Shown: positions 16,637-25,102, counted from the first letter of the stretch. The stretch: 58,207 nucleotides of DNA from Streptomyces dysideae (GCF_001514305.1 NZ_KQ949126.1:1-58207), one strand, 5' to 3'. The notes: generated from the sequence alone by a model not told the origin. Numbers and translations are program-made.

Positions 16637-17425
16637 TCAGGCGAACTCGGGGGCCGAGGTCGCCGGTCCGCCCAGCGCGTCGCGCCGCTCCGGCATCTTC
16701 AGGCTCACCATCCGCCGCCAGCCCGCGGCCCGCTCCCACGCGTACACGGCGTGGATGCCGGCCGCGAGGACCGCCGCCTTGGGCCGCGGCCAGCCGAGGA
16801 TGCGGCCCATGTGGGTCATGACGGCGAGGCTGACGTCCCGGTAGATCCGGATCTCGGCGAGCGCGCACTCGCGCAGCGTGCGCTGGATGGCCCGGCCGTG
16901 TCCCTGGGCGGCGAAGCGCAGCAGTTCCTCGTGGCAGTAGGCCAGGTGGTTGTCCTCGTCGTTGGAGATCATCTTGACCGCGCGGCCGAGGTCGGGGTGG
17001 TCGGCGAAGTGCTTGCGCAGCAGCTCCATCTGCTCGAAGGCGCGCTGCTCGGTGACCCGGCTGTGCGACAGGTAGGCGACGATGTCCTGGACGGTGAGCG
17101 GTGCGTCGCTCTTGAGCTTCTCGTGGGCGAGTCCGATGCCGTGCCGCTCGAGGAGCATCGTGTAGTCGGTCTCGGGCGGGACGGGGACGGGTTCGAGGCC
17201 GCGCTTCTTCAGCAGGGCGTTGAAGATCCGCCCGTGCTTGTCCTCGTCCGCGCCGTGCCGGGTGATCTTGGGGGCGAGTCCACGCTCGCTGTCCGGGACG
17301 AGCGTGGCGATGCGGGCGTTCTCCCAGCCGCCCTGGGACTCCCCGCTGGCCGCGATGGAGCAGAACAGGCGGAAGGACTCGTCGTTGTCGAGGATCTCTT
17401 CGAACAGGCTCTTGGCCGAAAGCAT
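16637..17425 (-). CDS. Ferritin-like di-iron-fold protein
   Basis: A 262-residue, mostly helical protein of the ferritin-like superfamily. Two E-x-x-H style ligand motifs are visible, ADEDKHGRIF near residue 60 and NDEDNHLAYCHEEL near residue 155, which could hold a di-iron centre. An Arg-rich C-terminal part follows. Function is unknown; relatives in actinomycetes are annotated only as ferritin-like domain proteins. The ATG at 17425 is preferred because AGAGAGG sits 8 nt before it; the in-frame GTG three codons upstream (17434) would overlap that site. It ends 3 nt after the convergent corA remnant. Confidence 0.75.
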   Translation of the reverse strand: MLSAKSLFEEILDNDESFRLFCSIAASGESQGGWENARIATLVPDSERGLAPKITRHGADEDKHGRIFNALLKKRGLEPVPVPPETDYTMLLERHGIGLAHEKLKSDAPLTVQDIVAYLSHSRVTEQRAFEQMELLRKHFADHPDLGRAVKMISNDEDNHLAYCHEELLRFAAQGHGRAIQRTLRECALAEIRIYRDVSLAVMTHMGRILGWPRPKAAVLAAGIHAVYAWERAAGWRRMVSLKMPERRDALGGPATSAPEFA

Positions 17426-17609
17426 CGTGGGCACCTCTCTGCAGGGCTCTGCAGGACTGCTCGGTCTCCGCGGGATTCCGCAAAGAACGAGTCAAATGCG
17501 GCGAGAGAGGTGCTGCAACAGTTGTATCGGACAACTCCGCCAAAAGGAGGACGGCCGGGGTCACGACGGGGGCGTAACCACGAGGGCTCCAGCGCGTTGT
17601 TCCGCGTGA

Positions 17610-17650
17610 CGGCCGTGGCGGGGAAGACCCCCGAGCCCCCACCACGGCCG
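17610..17650 (-). terminator. Hairpin terminator after the LLM oxidoreductase gene
   Basis: Stem CGGCCGTGG / CCACGGCCG (9 bp, perfect) enclosing a smaller GGGG-AAGA-CCCC hairpin. It lies downstream of the leftward gene ending at 17679. Confidence 0.65.
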
Positions 17651-17678
17651 CGGAAATCTCCGCCTGGTGTACGCCGTG

Positions 17679-18734
17679 CTACGCGAGCCCGGCGCGTTCC
17701 ATCGCCTCGGTGCCGGCCCGCAGCGAGGCGATCCGCTCGTCGAGCGTGAAGCCCGCGGGAGCCAGGGTCAGGGTGGTGACCCCGGCTGCGGCGTAGGCCT
17801 GCATCCGGTCCGCGATCCGGTCGACGGAACCGAGCAGTGTGGTCTTGTCGATCAGGTCGTGCGGAATGGCGGCCGCGGCGCCCTGCTTGTCGCCGGACAG
17901 GTACTTGTCCTGGATCTCGGCGGCCTCCTTCTCGTACCCCATGCGCTGGGCGAGCTGGTTGTAGAAGTTCTGCTTGCGGCTGCCCATGCCGCCGACGTAC
18001 AGCGCCGTGTACGGGCGGAAGGTGTCGGCGAGCGCGGCCACGTCCTTGTCGTCGCCGACGGCCAGCGGCAGGGTCGGGCAGACGTCGAACCCGTCGAGCG
18101 TCTTGCCGGCCTTCTCGCGCCCGGCGCGCAGGTACTGGATCGCCGTGTCCTCGAGATGATCGGCGGAGGGGAAGATGAGAAGAGCCCCGTCGGCGATCTC
18201 GCCGGTCTGCTCGAGGTTCTTCGGGCCGATCGCGGCGATGTACAGCGGGATGTGCTCGCGCTCCGGGTGCACGGTCAGCTTGATCGGCTTGCCCGGGCCG
18301 CCGGGCAGCGGCAGCGTCCAGTGCTGTCCCTCGTAGGACAGCCGCTCGCGCGTCATGGCCTTGCGGACGATCTCGACGTACTCACGCGTGCGTGCCAGCG
18401 GCTTGTCGAACTTGACGCCGTACCAGCCCTCGGAGACCTGCGGCCCGGAGACGCCGAGGCCGAGCCGGAAGCGCCCGCCGGAGAGCGAGTCGAGAGTGGC
18501 GGCGGTCATCGCGGTCATCGCCGGCTGGCGGGCCGGGATCTGGAAGATGGCCGAGCCGACGTCGATGCGCTCGGTCTGGGCGGCGACCCAGGTGAGCACG
18601 GTGGCCGCGTCCGAGCCGTACGCCTCGGCGGCCCAGCACACGGCGTACCCCAGCCGGTCGGCCTCCTGCGCGACGGCGAGATTGTCCGCGTCCATTCCGG
18701 CACCCCAGTAGCCGAGGTTGATCCCGAGCTGCAT
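17679..18734 (-). CDS. LLM-class F420-dependent oxidoreductase
   Basis: A 351-residue TIM-barrel oxidoreductase of the luciferase-like monooxygenase class. The N-terminus MQLGINLGYWGAGMD and the segments VCWAAEAYGSDA, GSAIFQIPARQPAMTAMTAA, GRFRLGLGVSGPQVSEGWYG and PLYIAAIGPKN are typical of mycobacterial/streptomycete F420-binding members. F420 rather than FMN is inferred from this similarity. The substrate is unknown. The ATG at 18734 follows AAGGGGA. It is divergent from the aldo/keto reductase gene across a 168-nt spacer. Confidence 0.85.
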   Translation of the reverse strand: MQLGINLGYWGAGMDADNLAVAQEADRLGYAVCWAAEAYGSDAATVLTWVAAQTERIDVGSAIFQIPARQPAMTAMTAATLDSLSGGRFRLGLGVSGPQVSEGWYGVKFDKPLARTREYVEIVRKAMTRERLSYEGQHWTLPLPGGPGKPIKLTVHPEREHIPLYIAAIGPKNLEQTGEIADGALLIFPSADHLEDTAIQYLRAGREKAGKTLDGFDVCPTLPLAVGDDKDVAALADTFRPYTALYVGGMGSRKQNFYNQLAQRMGYEKEAAEIQDKYLSGDKQGAAAAIPHDLIDKTTLLGSVDRIADRMQAYAAAGVTTLTLAPAGFTLDERIASLRAGTEAMERAGLA

Positions 18735-18902
18735 GGCCGATCCCCTTACCGATCAGTAACGTCCCTGTTCCGGAGACACTAGCGGACGCGCCGGGCCCTG
18801 GGCAGTGACGCCGGACTCCCGCGCCAACGCCTGTTCCACTCGGGGAAACTGGTTGTCCACAGGCCCCCACACGACAGGTTCTGGCCAGTAATCTCGGCGT
18901 TC

Positions 18903-19886
18903 ATGGAGCAGAGGCATCTCGGCCGCACCGGCCTGCGTGTGTCCCGTATCGGACTCGGCACCCTCACGTGGGGCAGGGACACCGACGAGCACGACGCCGC
19001 GGACCTCTTGAAGACGTTCTGGGAGGCGGGCGGCACGCTCGTCGACACGGCGGACGTGTACGGCGACGGTGAGGCCGAGTATCTGCTGGGCCAGCTCATA
19101 GAAGGGCTGGTCCCGCGCCGGGACCTGGTCATCTCGACGAAGGCGGGCTCGGTCCCCGACCCGGACCGCCGCTTCGACGGCTCCCGCGGCCACCTGCTCT
19201 CCGCGCTCGACGCCTCACTCGCCCGTCTCGGCACGGACTACGTCGACGTGTGGCACATCCACGCCTTCGACCCGGACACGCCGCTGGAGGAGACGCTCCA
19301 CGCCCTCGACCTGGCGGTCGGCAGCGGGCGCGCGCGGTATGCCGGTGTCTCCAACTTCTGCGGCTGGCAGCTCGCCAAGGCGGCGACCTGGCAGCTGGCG
19401 GCGCCGGGGGTGCGGACGCGGCTGGCGAGCACGCAACTGGAGTACTCGCTGCTCCAGCGCGGCGTAGAACGCGAGGTGCTGCCGGCCGCCCTCGACCTGG
19501 GCATCGGCCTGCTGCCGTCGTCCCCGCTGGGCCGCGGCGTCCTGACGGGCAAGTACCGCAACGCGACACCGGCCGACTCGCGCGGCGCGTCGGAGCACTT
19601 GGCACCGTTCGTCGCGCCGTACCTCGACGACACGGCGAGCCGCATCGTGGACGCCGTGCAGACCGCGGCGGACGGGCTGGCGGTGACGCCGCTCCAGGTC
19701 GCCCTCGCCTGGGTCCGGGACCGGCCCGGGGTGGCCGCGCCCATCGTCGGCGCGCGCAACGCGCAGCAGCTCACGGCGGCATTGTCAGTGGAGGCGCTTA
19801 GTCTTCCTGACGAGATCTGCCGGGCGCTCGACGACGTGTCGGCGCCCGTGCACCGCTATCCCGATCACGACTGGAGCACGCTGTGA
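18903..19886 (+). CDS. Aldo/keto reductase
   Basis: A 327-residue NADPH-dependent aldo/keto reductase with a TIM barrel. The catalytic tetrad is seen as D51 and Y56 in VDTADVYGDGEAE, K in VISTKAGS near residue 82 and H in WHIHAFD near residue 120. Cofactor-binding segments include AGVSNFCGWQ, LLPSSPLGRGVLTGKY and APIVGARNAQQL. Substrate unknown. Its stop overlaps the next start (GTGA, 4 nt), so it is translationally coupled to the RecD-like gene. The coupling is unusual since the two products have no evident relation. Confidence 0.88.
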   Translation: MEQRHLGRTGLRVSRIGLGTLTWGRDTDEHDAADLLKTFWEAGGTLVDTADVYGDGEAEYLLGQLIEGLVPRRDLVISTKAGSVPDPDRRFDGSRGHLLSALDASLARLGTDYVDVWHIHAFDPDTPLEETLHALDLAVGSGRARYAGVSNFCGWQLAKAATWQLAAPGVRTRLASTQLEYSLLQRGVEREVLPAALDLGIGLLPSSPLGRGVLTGKYRNATPADSRGASEHLAPFVAPYLDDTASRIVDAVQTAADGLAVTPLQVALAWVRDRPGVAAPIVGARNAQQLTAALSVEALSLPDEICRALDDVSAPVHRYPDHDWSTL

Positions 19887-22642
19887 GCACGGAGCCCGAG
19901 ACCACGCAGGACGGCCCGCCGGAGGACACCGGCGCCCTTCCTGCCACGGGAGGCGGTGACCTGGCCGGGGGCCGTGAGGTGGAGTCGGCGGCGGACGCCG
20001 GGGGCGCGGACGCGAGGGAGGCGCCGGGAGCTGAGGGCGGGGAGGCCGGGACCACGGGTCACGGGTCCGAGGTCGACGGCGGTGAAGGTGAGGCCGGGGC
20101 GGGGGACTCCGTGGCCGACGCCGGGGAAGACGGGACGCCGGGCCAGGAGCCGACGGGCGAGGACGGCGAACGGGCGGGTGCGGCCAGAGGGTCCGAGGCC
20201 CAGGACGATGAACGCGCGGGTGCGACCCGAAAGCCCGAAGCCCAGGACGATGAACGCGCGGGTGCGACCCGAAAGCCCGAAGCCCAGGACGATGAACGCG
20301 CGGGCGCGACCCGAGAATCCGAAGCCCAGGACGGCGAACACACCACCGCGACCCGAGAATCCGAAGCCCACGTCGCGGCGCAGGACTCCGCAGCCGACGC
20401 CGACGAGGGCAGGACCGCGGCCCAGCTCTCCGAGGCCGAGGCCGAGATCGCGGCGCAGCGGCTGGAGCGGGAGCGGATCGAGCGGCGGAAGGCCGAGAGG
20501 CAGGGGCCCATCGAGGCCGGGACCAAGCTCAGCGGGAAGGCCGCCGATCTGCTGGCCGCCGTACGGGCCGTGGAGAGCGGTGCGAAGCCCGTTGCCGCGG
20601 TGTTCAGCGAGCCGGAGCCCGCACCGCGCCGCCCCGCCCCCGAGCCGGTGCACCGGCCCCAGCCGGTCGCGGCCGAAGCCCCCGCGGCCACCGCGTCGCC
20701 GGAGACCGTCGATTCCGTACGGCGCGTACTGACCGACGGCGGTGCACCGGACGCGCTCGCACCGCAGGTCGCCACGGTCCTCGGTGAGGGCGCGGGCGAG
20801 CAGTTGCGGGAGGACCCCTGGCAGTTGCTGCGCGTCGCCGGTGTACGGCCCGAGCAGGCCGACGGGTTCGCGCGGGCGCTGCTCGGCGCGGAGTGCGGAC
20901 CGGACGACGAGCGGCGGGGCCGTGCCGTCACCGTCTGGCTGCTGGAGCAGGCGGCCCTGGCCGGGCACACCGCGCTGGAGATGCCGACACTCACGGCTGC
21001 GCTGGCCCAGCGGGGTGTGCCGGACGCCGATACGGCCGTGCAGAACGCGATCGCGGAAGGCGACGCCCTGGTCTTCCAGGACGCCCTGGACGAACCCGGG
21101 GCGCCGGTCCGCCGGGACGACGAGGCGGAGGAGGGCAAGGACGAGGAACGCCCGGTCCGGATCCTCGTCGGTCTGGAGCGGTACGCCCTCGCGGAGGAGA
21201 GCCTCGCCGACGGACTGGCCCGGCTGATCGACTCCGTGCCGAAGCAAGACGGTTCGGCCGAGGACTGGGAGCGGGCCACCGCCGAGGGCTCCGCCGGTGA
21301 GCTGATCCGCGCGGTCGCGGCGAACGGCCTGGTCCTCCACACCGGCGGCGAGGCGTCCCTGACCGAGCCGGCCGCACTGCTGCGCACGGCGCAGGCCCTG
21401 GGGCTGCGTGCTTGGGCGGCCGCACACAGCCCGATCGGCCGGGACCGCTTCGCGGCGCTGATGAGCGCGTCCAGCCGACCGGGCAGTTCTTCACCGGGCG
21501 GAACCACACCCGACAGCTCCACGCCGGCCAGCCCCGCCCCGGGCCTTTCATCGCCAGGCGGACCCGCGCTGGGCAGCCGCACGCCCGACGGGCTCGCCGC
21601 GGTCGAGTTCGCGCCGGACAACCGGACGTCGGACGGCCGGACGCCGGACGCCCACGCTCCGGTCGGCCGCGCCGTTTCGGGACAGTCCGGTGTTGCCACC
21701 GTCGCCGGGCTGCTGGCCGGTGCCGAAGGCCCCGGCCGGGATGCCGACGGGGCCTTGGATCTTGACCTGCTGGTGGTGCTCGATGCGCCTCAGCTGGATG
21801 TCGAGGTGGCCGCGCTGATCGCCGAGTCGTTGCCGGACGGGGCCCGGCTGGTGCTGGCCGGGGATCCCGGGGTGCTGTGGTCGGCGGGGCCCGGGCGGGT
21901 GTTCGCCGATGTGCTGGCCGCACGGGTCTGCCCGCAGGTCACCTCGCGGCGGCCGGATCCCGGGCCGCTGGGCGAGCTGGTGTCCGGTATCGGCATCGGT
22001 GAGCTGAACCAGGTCGAAGCGCCCGGCAAGGAGGTCGTGATCGTGCCGGTGCGGGACGCGGGCGAGGCCGTGCACCGGACCGTGCAACTGGTCGCCGACT
22101 CGGTGCCGCGGGCGATCGGCGTCCCGGCCGAGGAGACCCAGGTGATCACGCCGGGCCATGGCGGCGCGGCCGGCACACGTGCGCTCAACACCGCCCTCAA
22201 GGAGCGGCTCAACCCGGGCCCCGGCCGGTTCGGCGGCTTCGACCCCGGCGACCGGATCGCCTACTCCCCCGCGCCGGGCCGTACGCTGCCGGGCCACGTG
22301 GTGAAGGCCGACGCCGACGGGCTGCACCTGTCCTGCGCCGGCGAGGCCGTCGTCGTACCGAAGGACCGGGTGGAGCAGTCCGTGCGGCACGGCTGGGCGC
22401 TGACCGCGCACCAGGCGGTGGGCTGCCGGTGGCCCGCGGTGGTCGTGGTGCTGCCCGGCGACGCCGCGCAGGCCCTCAGCCGTCCCTGGGTCTACACGGC
22501 GTTCGGGCGGGCGGACCGTCACCTCTCGGTGGTCCACGGCGTGGACCAGGCGCTCCCGCGCGCGGTGTCCGAGGTCCCACCGAAGCCCCGCACCACCCGC
22601 CTGCCCACCCTGCTCGCCCCTCAGGTCCCGACGGAGAGCTGA
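19883..22642 (+). CDS. Degenerate RecD2-like protein with helix-hairpin-helix region
   Basis: A 919-residue protein. Residues 1-190 are acidic and low-complexity and include 14-residue repeats (EAQDDERAGATRKP). Residues about 200-250 are a charged helix. Residues about 275-480 resemble the helix-hairpin-helix and winged region of RecD2 (DPWQLLRVAGVRPEQADGFA). After that comes a helicase-like fold with ruined motifs: motif I reads VLHTGGEASLT (near 484) in place of GGPGTGKTT, and motif II reads LLVVLDAPQLD (near 630) in place of a DE pair; GARLVLAGDP and HGWALTAHQAVG still match RecD. A Ser/Pro/Gly-rich insert (about 535-595) separates the two lobes. It probably cannot hydrolyse ATP and may bind DNA as a structural factor. 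It ends at a 23-bp hairpin. Confidence 0.8.
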   Translation: MSTEPETTQDGPPEDTGALPATGGGDLAGGREVESAADAGGADAREAPGAEGGEAGTTGHGSEVDGGEGEAGAGDSVADAGEDGTPGQEPTGEDGERAGAARGSEAQDDERAGATRKPEAQDDERAGATRKPEAQDDERAGATRESEAQDGEHTTATRESEAHVAAQDSAADADEGRTAAQLSEAEAEIAAQRLERERIERRKAERQGPIEAGTKLSGKAADLLAAVRAVESGAKPVAAVFSEPEPAPRRPAPEPVHRPQPVAAEAPAATASPETVDSVRRVLTDGGAPDALAPQVATVLGEGAGEQLREDPWQLLRVAGVRPEQADGFARALLGAECGPDDERRGRAVTVWLLEQAALAGHTALEMPTLTAALAQRGVPDADTAVQNAIAEGDALVFQDALDEPGAPVRRDDEAEEGKDEERPVRILVGLERYALAEESLADGLARLIDSVPKQDGSAEDWERATAEGSAGELIRAVAANGLVLHTGGEASLTEPAALLRTAQALGLRAWAAAHSPIGRDRFAALMSASSRPGSSSPGGTTPDSSTPASPAPGLSSPGGPALGSRTPDGLAAVEFAPDNRTSDGRTPDAHAPVGRAVSGQSGVATVAGLLAGAEGPGRDADGALDLDLLVVLDAPQLDVEVAALIAESLPDGARLVLAGDPGVLWSAGPGRVFADVLAARVCPQVTSRRPDPGPLGELVSGIGIGELNQVEAPGKEVVIVPVRDAGEAVHRTVQLVADSVPRAIGVPAEETQVITPGHGGAAGTRALNTALKERLNPGPGRFGGFDPGDRIAYSPAPGRTLPGHVVKADADGLHLSCAGEAVVVPKDRVEQSVRHGWALTAHQAVGCRWPAVVVVLPGDAAQALSRPWVYTAFGRADRHLSVVHGVDQALPRAVSEVPPKPRTTRLPTLLAPQVPTES
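20195..20362 (+). repeat. Four tandem 42-nt units inside the RecD-like gene
   Basis: Four successive 42-nt units (starts 20195, 20237, 20279, 20321), each encoding a 14-residue EAQDDERAGATR-type unit. The first two differ at one base; the last is the most diverged. A fifth degenerate unit (GERAGAARGS) precedes them. Being a multiple of three, copy-number change would keep the frame. Confidence 0.9.
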
Positions 22643-22644
22643 CG

Positions 22645-22694
22645 GCAACGGCGGTGGTCACGGAGGGACGACCCTCCGTGACCACCGCCGTTGC
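22645..22694. terminator. Very long perfect hairpin terminator
   Basis: A perfect 23-bp stem (arms 22645-22667 and 22672-22694, beginning GCAACGGCGGTGG) with an ACGA loop, 3 nt after the stop of the RecD-like gene. It sits between convergent genes and would stop transcription both ways. Confidence 0.92.
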
Positions 22695-22712
22695 GGCAGG
22701 AGTCGGCTCCGC

Positions 22713-23465
22713 TCAGCGATCCGCGTCCAGCGGCTCCAGGTCCTCGTCCTCGTCCAGGTCCGCGTCGAGCTCGTCCTCGACGTCCTCGACGTCCTCGACG
22801 TCCTCGTCGGTATCCGCGTCCGTGTCCACGTCCGCGTCGTCGATCTCGTCGTCCAGTTCGTCGTCGAAGACCGCGCTGACGTCGAAACGGCACACCACCC
22901 GCTGCGGGTCGGCCGACTCGAACGGTGCCTCCAGCCACTCGCCCGGCTCGGCCGGTTCGTCCGCGGCGGTCACCCAGAGCGTGGAGTCACCCTCCTCGAG
23001 ACCGAACTCCTTGTGCCGGGAGGCGATCTCGTCCGGTTCGAACTCGCCGAACAGGATGCCCAGCGCCCCGTGCACCGTGCCGGCCGCCTCCGCGCCCGCC
23101 GCGCCGTCCTCGTAGTCCGCCGCCTCGATCCGCTGGGCGTGCGCCAGCAGCCGCTGCGGCTCCGCCACGGCGTAGTCGCGGCGGATCAGCACGCTCAGGG
23201 CGTTCGGCTCCTCGGGACCCGTGTACGGCGGCAGGGAGTCCTCGGTGCCGGGGATCTCGAAGGGGGTGACCTCGTCGTAACGGTCGTAGAGCAGCTCGTC
23301 GTACACCTCGGCGGCCGCGGCCAGCTCGTTGAACGCCTCGTAGACGGTGGGGTCGTCCTCACCCGACCGGCTTTCGACCGCGGCCAGGTGGCGGTCGAGC
23401 GCCGTCTTGACCGCCTCGGCGGCGGCGCGTACCTCGGCAGCGGTGGGCTGCGCAGCATCAGACAT
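22713..23465 (-). CDS. Acidic protein of unknown function
   Basis: A 250-residue protein I do not recognise beyond being a streptomycete conserved hypothetical. Residues 1-190 are a folded, helix-rich region with YEAFNELAAAAEVYDELLYD and YDEVTPFEIPG. The last 60 residues are an extreme acidic tail (EDVEDVEDVEDELDADLDED). The ATG at 23465 begins MSDAAQPTAAEV; an upstream in-frame start at 23576 would run into the divergent small gene. Acidic tails of this kind occur in DNA mimics and chaperones, but nothing here decides a role. Confidence 0.7.
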   Translation of the reverse strand: MSDAAQPTAAEVRAAAEAVKTALDRHLAAVESRSGEDDPTVYEAFNELAAAAEVYDELLYDRYDEVTPFEIPGTEDSLPPYTGPEEPNALSVLIRRDYAVAEPQRLLAHAQRIEAADYEDGAAGAEAAGTVHGALGILFGEFEPDEIASRHKEFGLEEGDSTLWVTAADEPAEPGEWLEAPFESADPQRVVCRFDVSAVFDDELDDEIDDADVDTDADTDEDVEDVEDVEDELDADLDEDEDLEPLDADR

Positions 23466-23512
23466 AGTGCAGACGCTATCCGTCCGGGGCCTCTGCTTGC
23501 ACAATAGATGCG

Positions 23513-23701
23513 ATGCCGGAATACGAATTTGTCGACGTGTACGTACCGCGCGGGGTCTCCCGCAAGGACGCCACACGCCTGCTGACGGACCATGCCGAGT
23601 ACGGACACTGGGAGTTGGACCGCCTGAGCCTGCTGCGCGACGGCAGCCGCAGGGTGCGATTGCGCCGGCGGATCATCCGCCAGGTGCGCGCCACATGGTG
23701 A
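23513..23701 (+). CDS. Small DUF5703-type protein
   Basis: A 62-residue basic protein: MPEYEFVDVYVPRGVSRKDA, then LLTDHAEYGHWELDRLSLLR and an Arg-rich end RRVRLRRRIIRQ. This fits a small actinobacterial family of unknown function (DUF5703 as I recall). It is divergent from the acidic protein gene (47-nt spacer) and is followed by a 17-bp hairpin. The basic end next to a very acidic divergent product is noted, but any interaction is speculation. Confidence 0.7.
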   Translation: MPEYEFVDVYVPRGVSRKDATRLLTDHAEYGHWELDRLSLLRDGSRRVRLRRRIIRQVRATW

Positions 23702-23715
23702 GATGAGCGGACGGA

Positions 23716-23753
23716 AACGGAGCGGGCCCCGCCAATGCGGGGCCCGCTCCGTT
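23716..23753. terminator. Bidirectional terminator between the DUF5703 gene and chpC
   Basis: A perfect 17-bp stem (AACGGAGCGGGCCCCGC and complement) with a CAAT loop and a short T-pair after it, between convergent genes. Confidence 0.92.
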
Positions 23754-23771
23754 CGACGGCTGCGCCGGTGC

Positions 23772-24698
23772 CTACGCCGAGGCCCGCGCCTTGCGGTACA
23801 GCACCGCGCCCGCGAGCAGTGCCCCCGCGCCGGCCGGCAGGAGGAGGCCCATCGGCAGGTCACTGCCGGTCTGGGCGAGCTGGGCGGCGCCCTGTGGCTG
23901 GGTGACCGCCTGCGCGCCCAGCTGGTTGCCGCTCCGCGTCTCGCCGCCCGTGGTGGGCGATGTGCCCAGGGAGGCCGGCTGGGTCGGCTCGACCGGGTTC
24001 GCCGTGGTCTCCGGGGCCTCCGGGGCCTCCGGGGTCGCCGGGGTCTCCGGGGTCTCCGGGGTCTCCGGGGTCTCCGGGGTCGCCGGGGTCGCCGGGGTCG
24101 CCGGGGTCGCCGGGGTCGCCGGGGTCACGGGGTTCACGGGGTTCGCCGGGGTCGCCGAGTCGCCAGAGGTGCCGGGGGTGACTGGCTGCTCGGGGGTGCC
24201 GGAGTTGCCGGGCTGGTCCGGCGTCCCGGGCTGGGTGTCGCCCCCACCGGTGCTGCCGTTGCCGCAGCTGTTGCTCGTGCTGGAGTTGCCGACGCCGATG
24301 AGGTCGGCACTGTTGCCGCAGACGTTGACCGGCGCGTGGATGGGCGCCTGCACCGTGTTGCCCGACAGCACGCCGGGCGAGTCACTGGCGTATCCGCCGG
24401 CCGACGAACCGCCGCCGGAGTCGGCGTAGCCGCTGGACGAGCCGCTGCCGCCGCTCTGGTTGGCGCAGCTGTTGCCGATCGCCGGGTTGAGCAGCCCGAG
24501 GACGTTGACGGTGTTGCCGCAGACGTTCACCGGCACGTGCACCGGCGCCTGCACCGTGTTGCCCGACAGCACGCCGGGCGAGTTCGAACTGGAGCCGCTC
24601 GCACCCGAGCCGGTTGCGTAAGCGGCGCTGCCCGCGGCGGCGATCACGCCGGTCGCGGCCGCCACGGTCATCAGACCCTTGCGGGTGACCTGTCGCAT
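23772..24698 (-). CDS. chpC: Long chaplin, cell-wall anchored (ChpC-like)
   Basis: A 308-residue long chaplin. A Sec signal peptide (residues 1-29, MRQVTRKGLMTVAAATGVIA...) is followed by two chaplin domains, each starting SPGVLSGNTVQAP and holding two cysteines (VCGN and NSCAN or NSCGN). Then comes a Thr/Pro-rich wall-spanning stretch (TPATPATPATPETPETPETP), a sortase motif LAQTG, a hydrophobic helix and a basic tail RKARASA. Long chaplins help coat aerial hyphae with an amyloid surface layer and are attached by sortase. The second domain is more diverged (NSADLIGVGNSSTSN). The gene lies directly downstream of chpH on the same strand, as chpC-chpH do in S. coelicolor. Confidence 0.93.
   Translation of the reverse strand: MRQVTRKGLMTVAAATGVIAAAGSAAYATGSGASGSSSNSPGVLSGNTVQAPVHVPVNVCGNTVNVLGLLNPAIGNSCANQSGGSGSSSGYADSGGGSSAGGYASDSPGVLSGNTVQAPIHAPVNVCGNSADLIGVGNSSTSNSCGNGSTGGGDTQPGTPDQPGNSGTPEQPVTPGTSGDSATPANPVNPVTPATPATPATPATPATPETPETPETPETPATPEAPEAPETTANPVEPTQPASLGTSPTTGGETRSGNQLGAQAVTQPQGAAQLAQTGSDLPMGLLLPAGAGALLAGAVLYRKARASA
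24010..24126 (-). repeat. 9-nt tandem repeats encoding the TP-rich stalk of ChpC
   Basis: About thirteen units of 9 nt with forms GCCGGGGTC, TCCGGGGTC and TCCGGGGCC on the plus strand, encoding ATP/ETP/EAP triplets. The near-identity of the units points to recent slippage expansion. Confidence 0.85.
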
Positions 24699-24756
24699 TG
24701 CTGAATTACCTGCCTTCGACCTTGTCCCGAAATTCCTGTATTCCGAAAGGCCGGTC

Positions 24757-24814
24757 GGCCCCGGAGCGCATGGCGTGCGCTCCGGGGCCAACGGGCTCAG
24801 CCCCTTCAAGGGGC
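24757..24814 (-). terminator. Double hairpin after chpH
   Basis: Two hairpins downstream of the leftward chpH: GCCCC-TTCAA-GGGGC (24800-24814) and then a perfect 14-bp stem (24757-24770 with 24776-24789). They lie between chpH and chpC, suggesting that chpH is expressed largely apart from chpC. Confidence 0.8.
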
Positions 24815-24825
24815 GCGGCACAACG

Positions 24826-25059
24826 TCAGTTGCTGATGCAGGTGTTGCCGAAGGCGGGGTTCAGCAGCCCGATCACGGAGACCGTGTTGCCGCAGGTGTT
24901 CACGGGGACGTGAACGGGAACCTGCAGGACGTTGCCCGACAGGACGCCCGGGGAGTGCGCGGCGGCACCCTGAGCACCCGAGTCGGCAACGGCAAGGCCC
25001 GCACCCGCGAGAACCAGGCCACCAGTGGCAGCCGCAGCGGCGACGACCTTCTTGATCAT
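24826..25059 (-). CDS. chpH: Short chaplin ChpH
   Basis: A 77-residue short chaplin, the length I recall for ChpH. Signal peptide residues 1-25 (MIKKVVAAAAATGGLVLAGA...), then one chaplin domain SPGVLSGNVLQVPVHVPVN with the cysteine pair in NTCGNT and GNTCIS. Short chaplins are secreted, form amyloid fibrils at the air-water interface and are needed for aerial growth. The ATG at 25059 has a near-perfect AAGGAGGA site 6 nt upstream. Chaplin genes are developmentally controlled; no sigma-factor promoter could be assigned with certainty. Confidence 0.95.
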   Translation of the reverse strand: MIKKVVAAAAATGGLVLAGAGLAVADSGAQGAAAHSPGVLSGNVLQVPVHVPVNTCGNTVSVIGLLNPAFGNTCISN

Positions 25060-25078
25060 TCTTCCTCCTTGTTGGCAA

Positions 25079-25102
25079 TGCGATCCCAAGTAGCGGATCG
25101 CA
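25079..25102 (-). promoter_or_regulatory. Inverted repeat in the probable chpH leader
   Basis: TGCGATCC-CAAGTAGC-GGATCGCA: 8-bp perfect arms, 8-nt loop, placed 10 nt upstream of the chpH ribosome binding site. It may be an mRNA leader hairpin or a protein-binding operator. The sequence does not tell which. Confidence 0.45.

Noticed and set aside
2169..18761. Shared 14-mer ACCGATCAGTAACG at 2169-2182 and 18748-18761
   Set aside because: A 58-kb window is expected to contain several chance 14-mer matches. Only the second copy sits in a palindromic setting near a start codon.
24010..24126. Regular short repeats as a possible CRISPR array
   Set aside because: The units are 9 nt, without spacers, and encode the TP-rich stalk of a chaplin. 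The same holds for the 9-nt repeats at 35123-35179.
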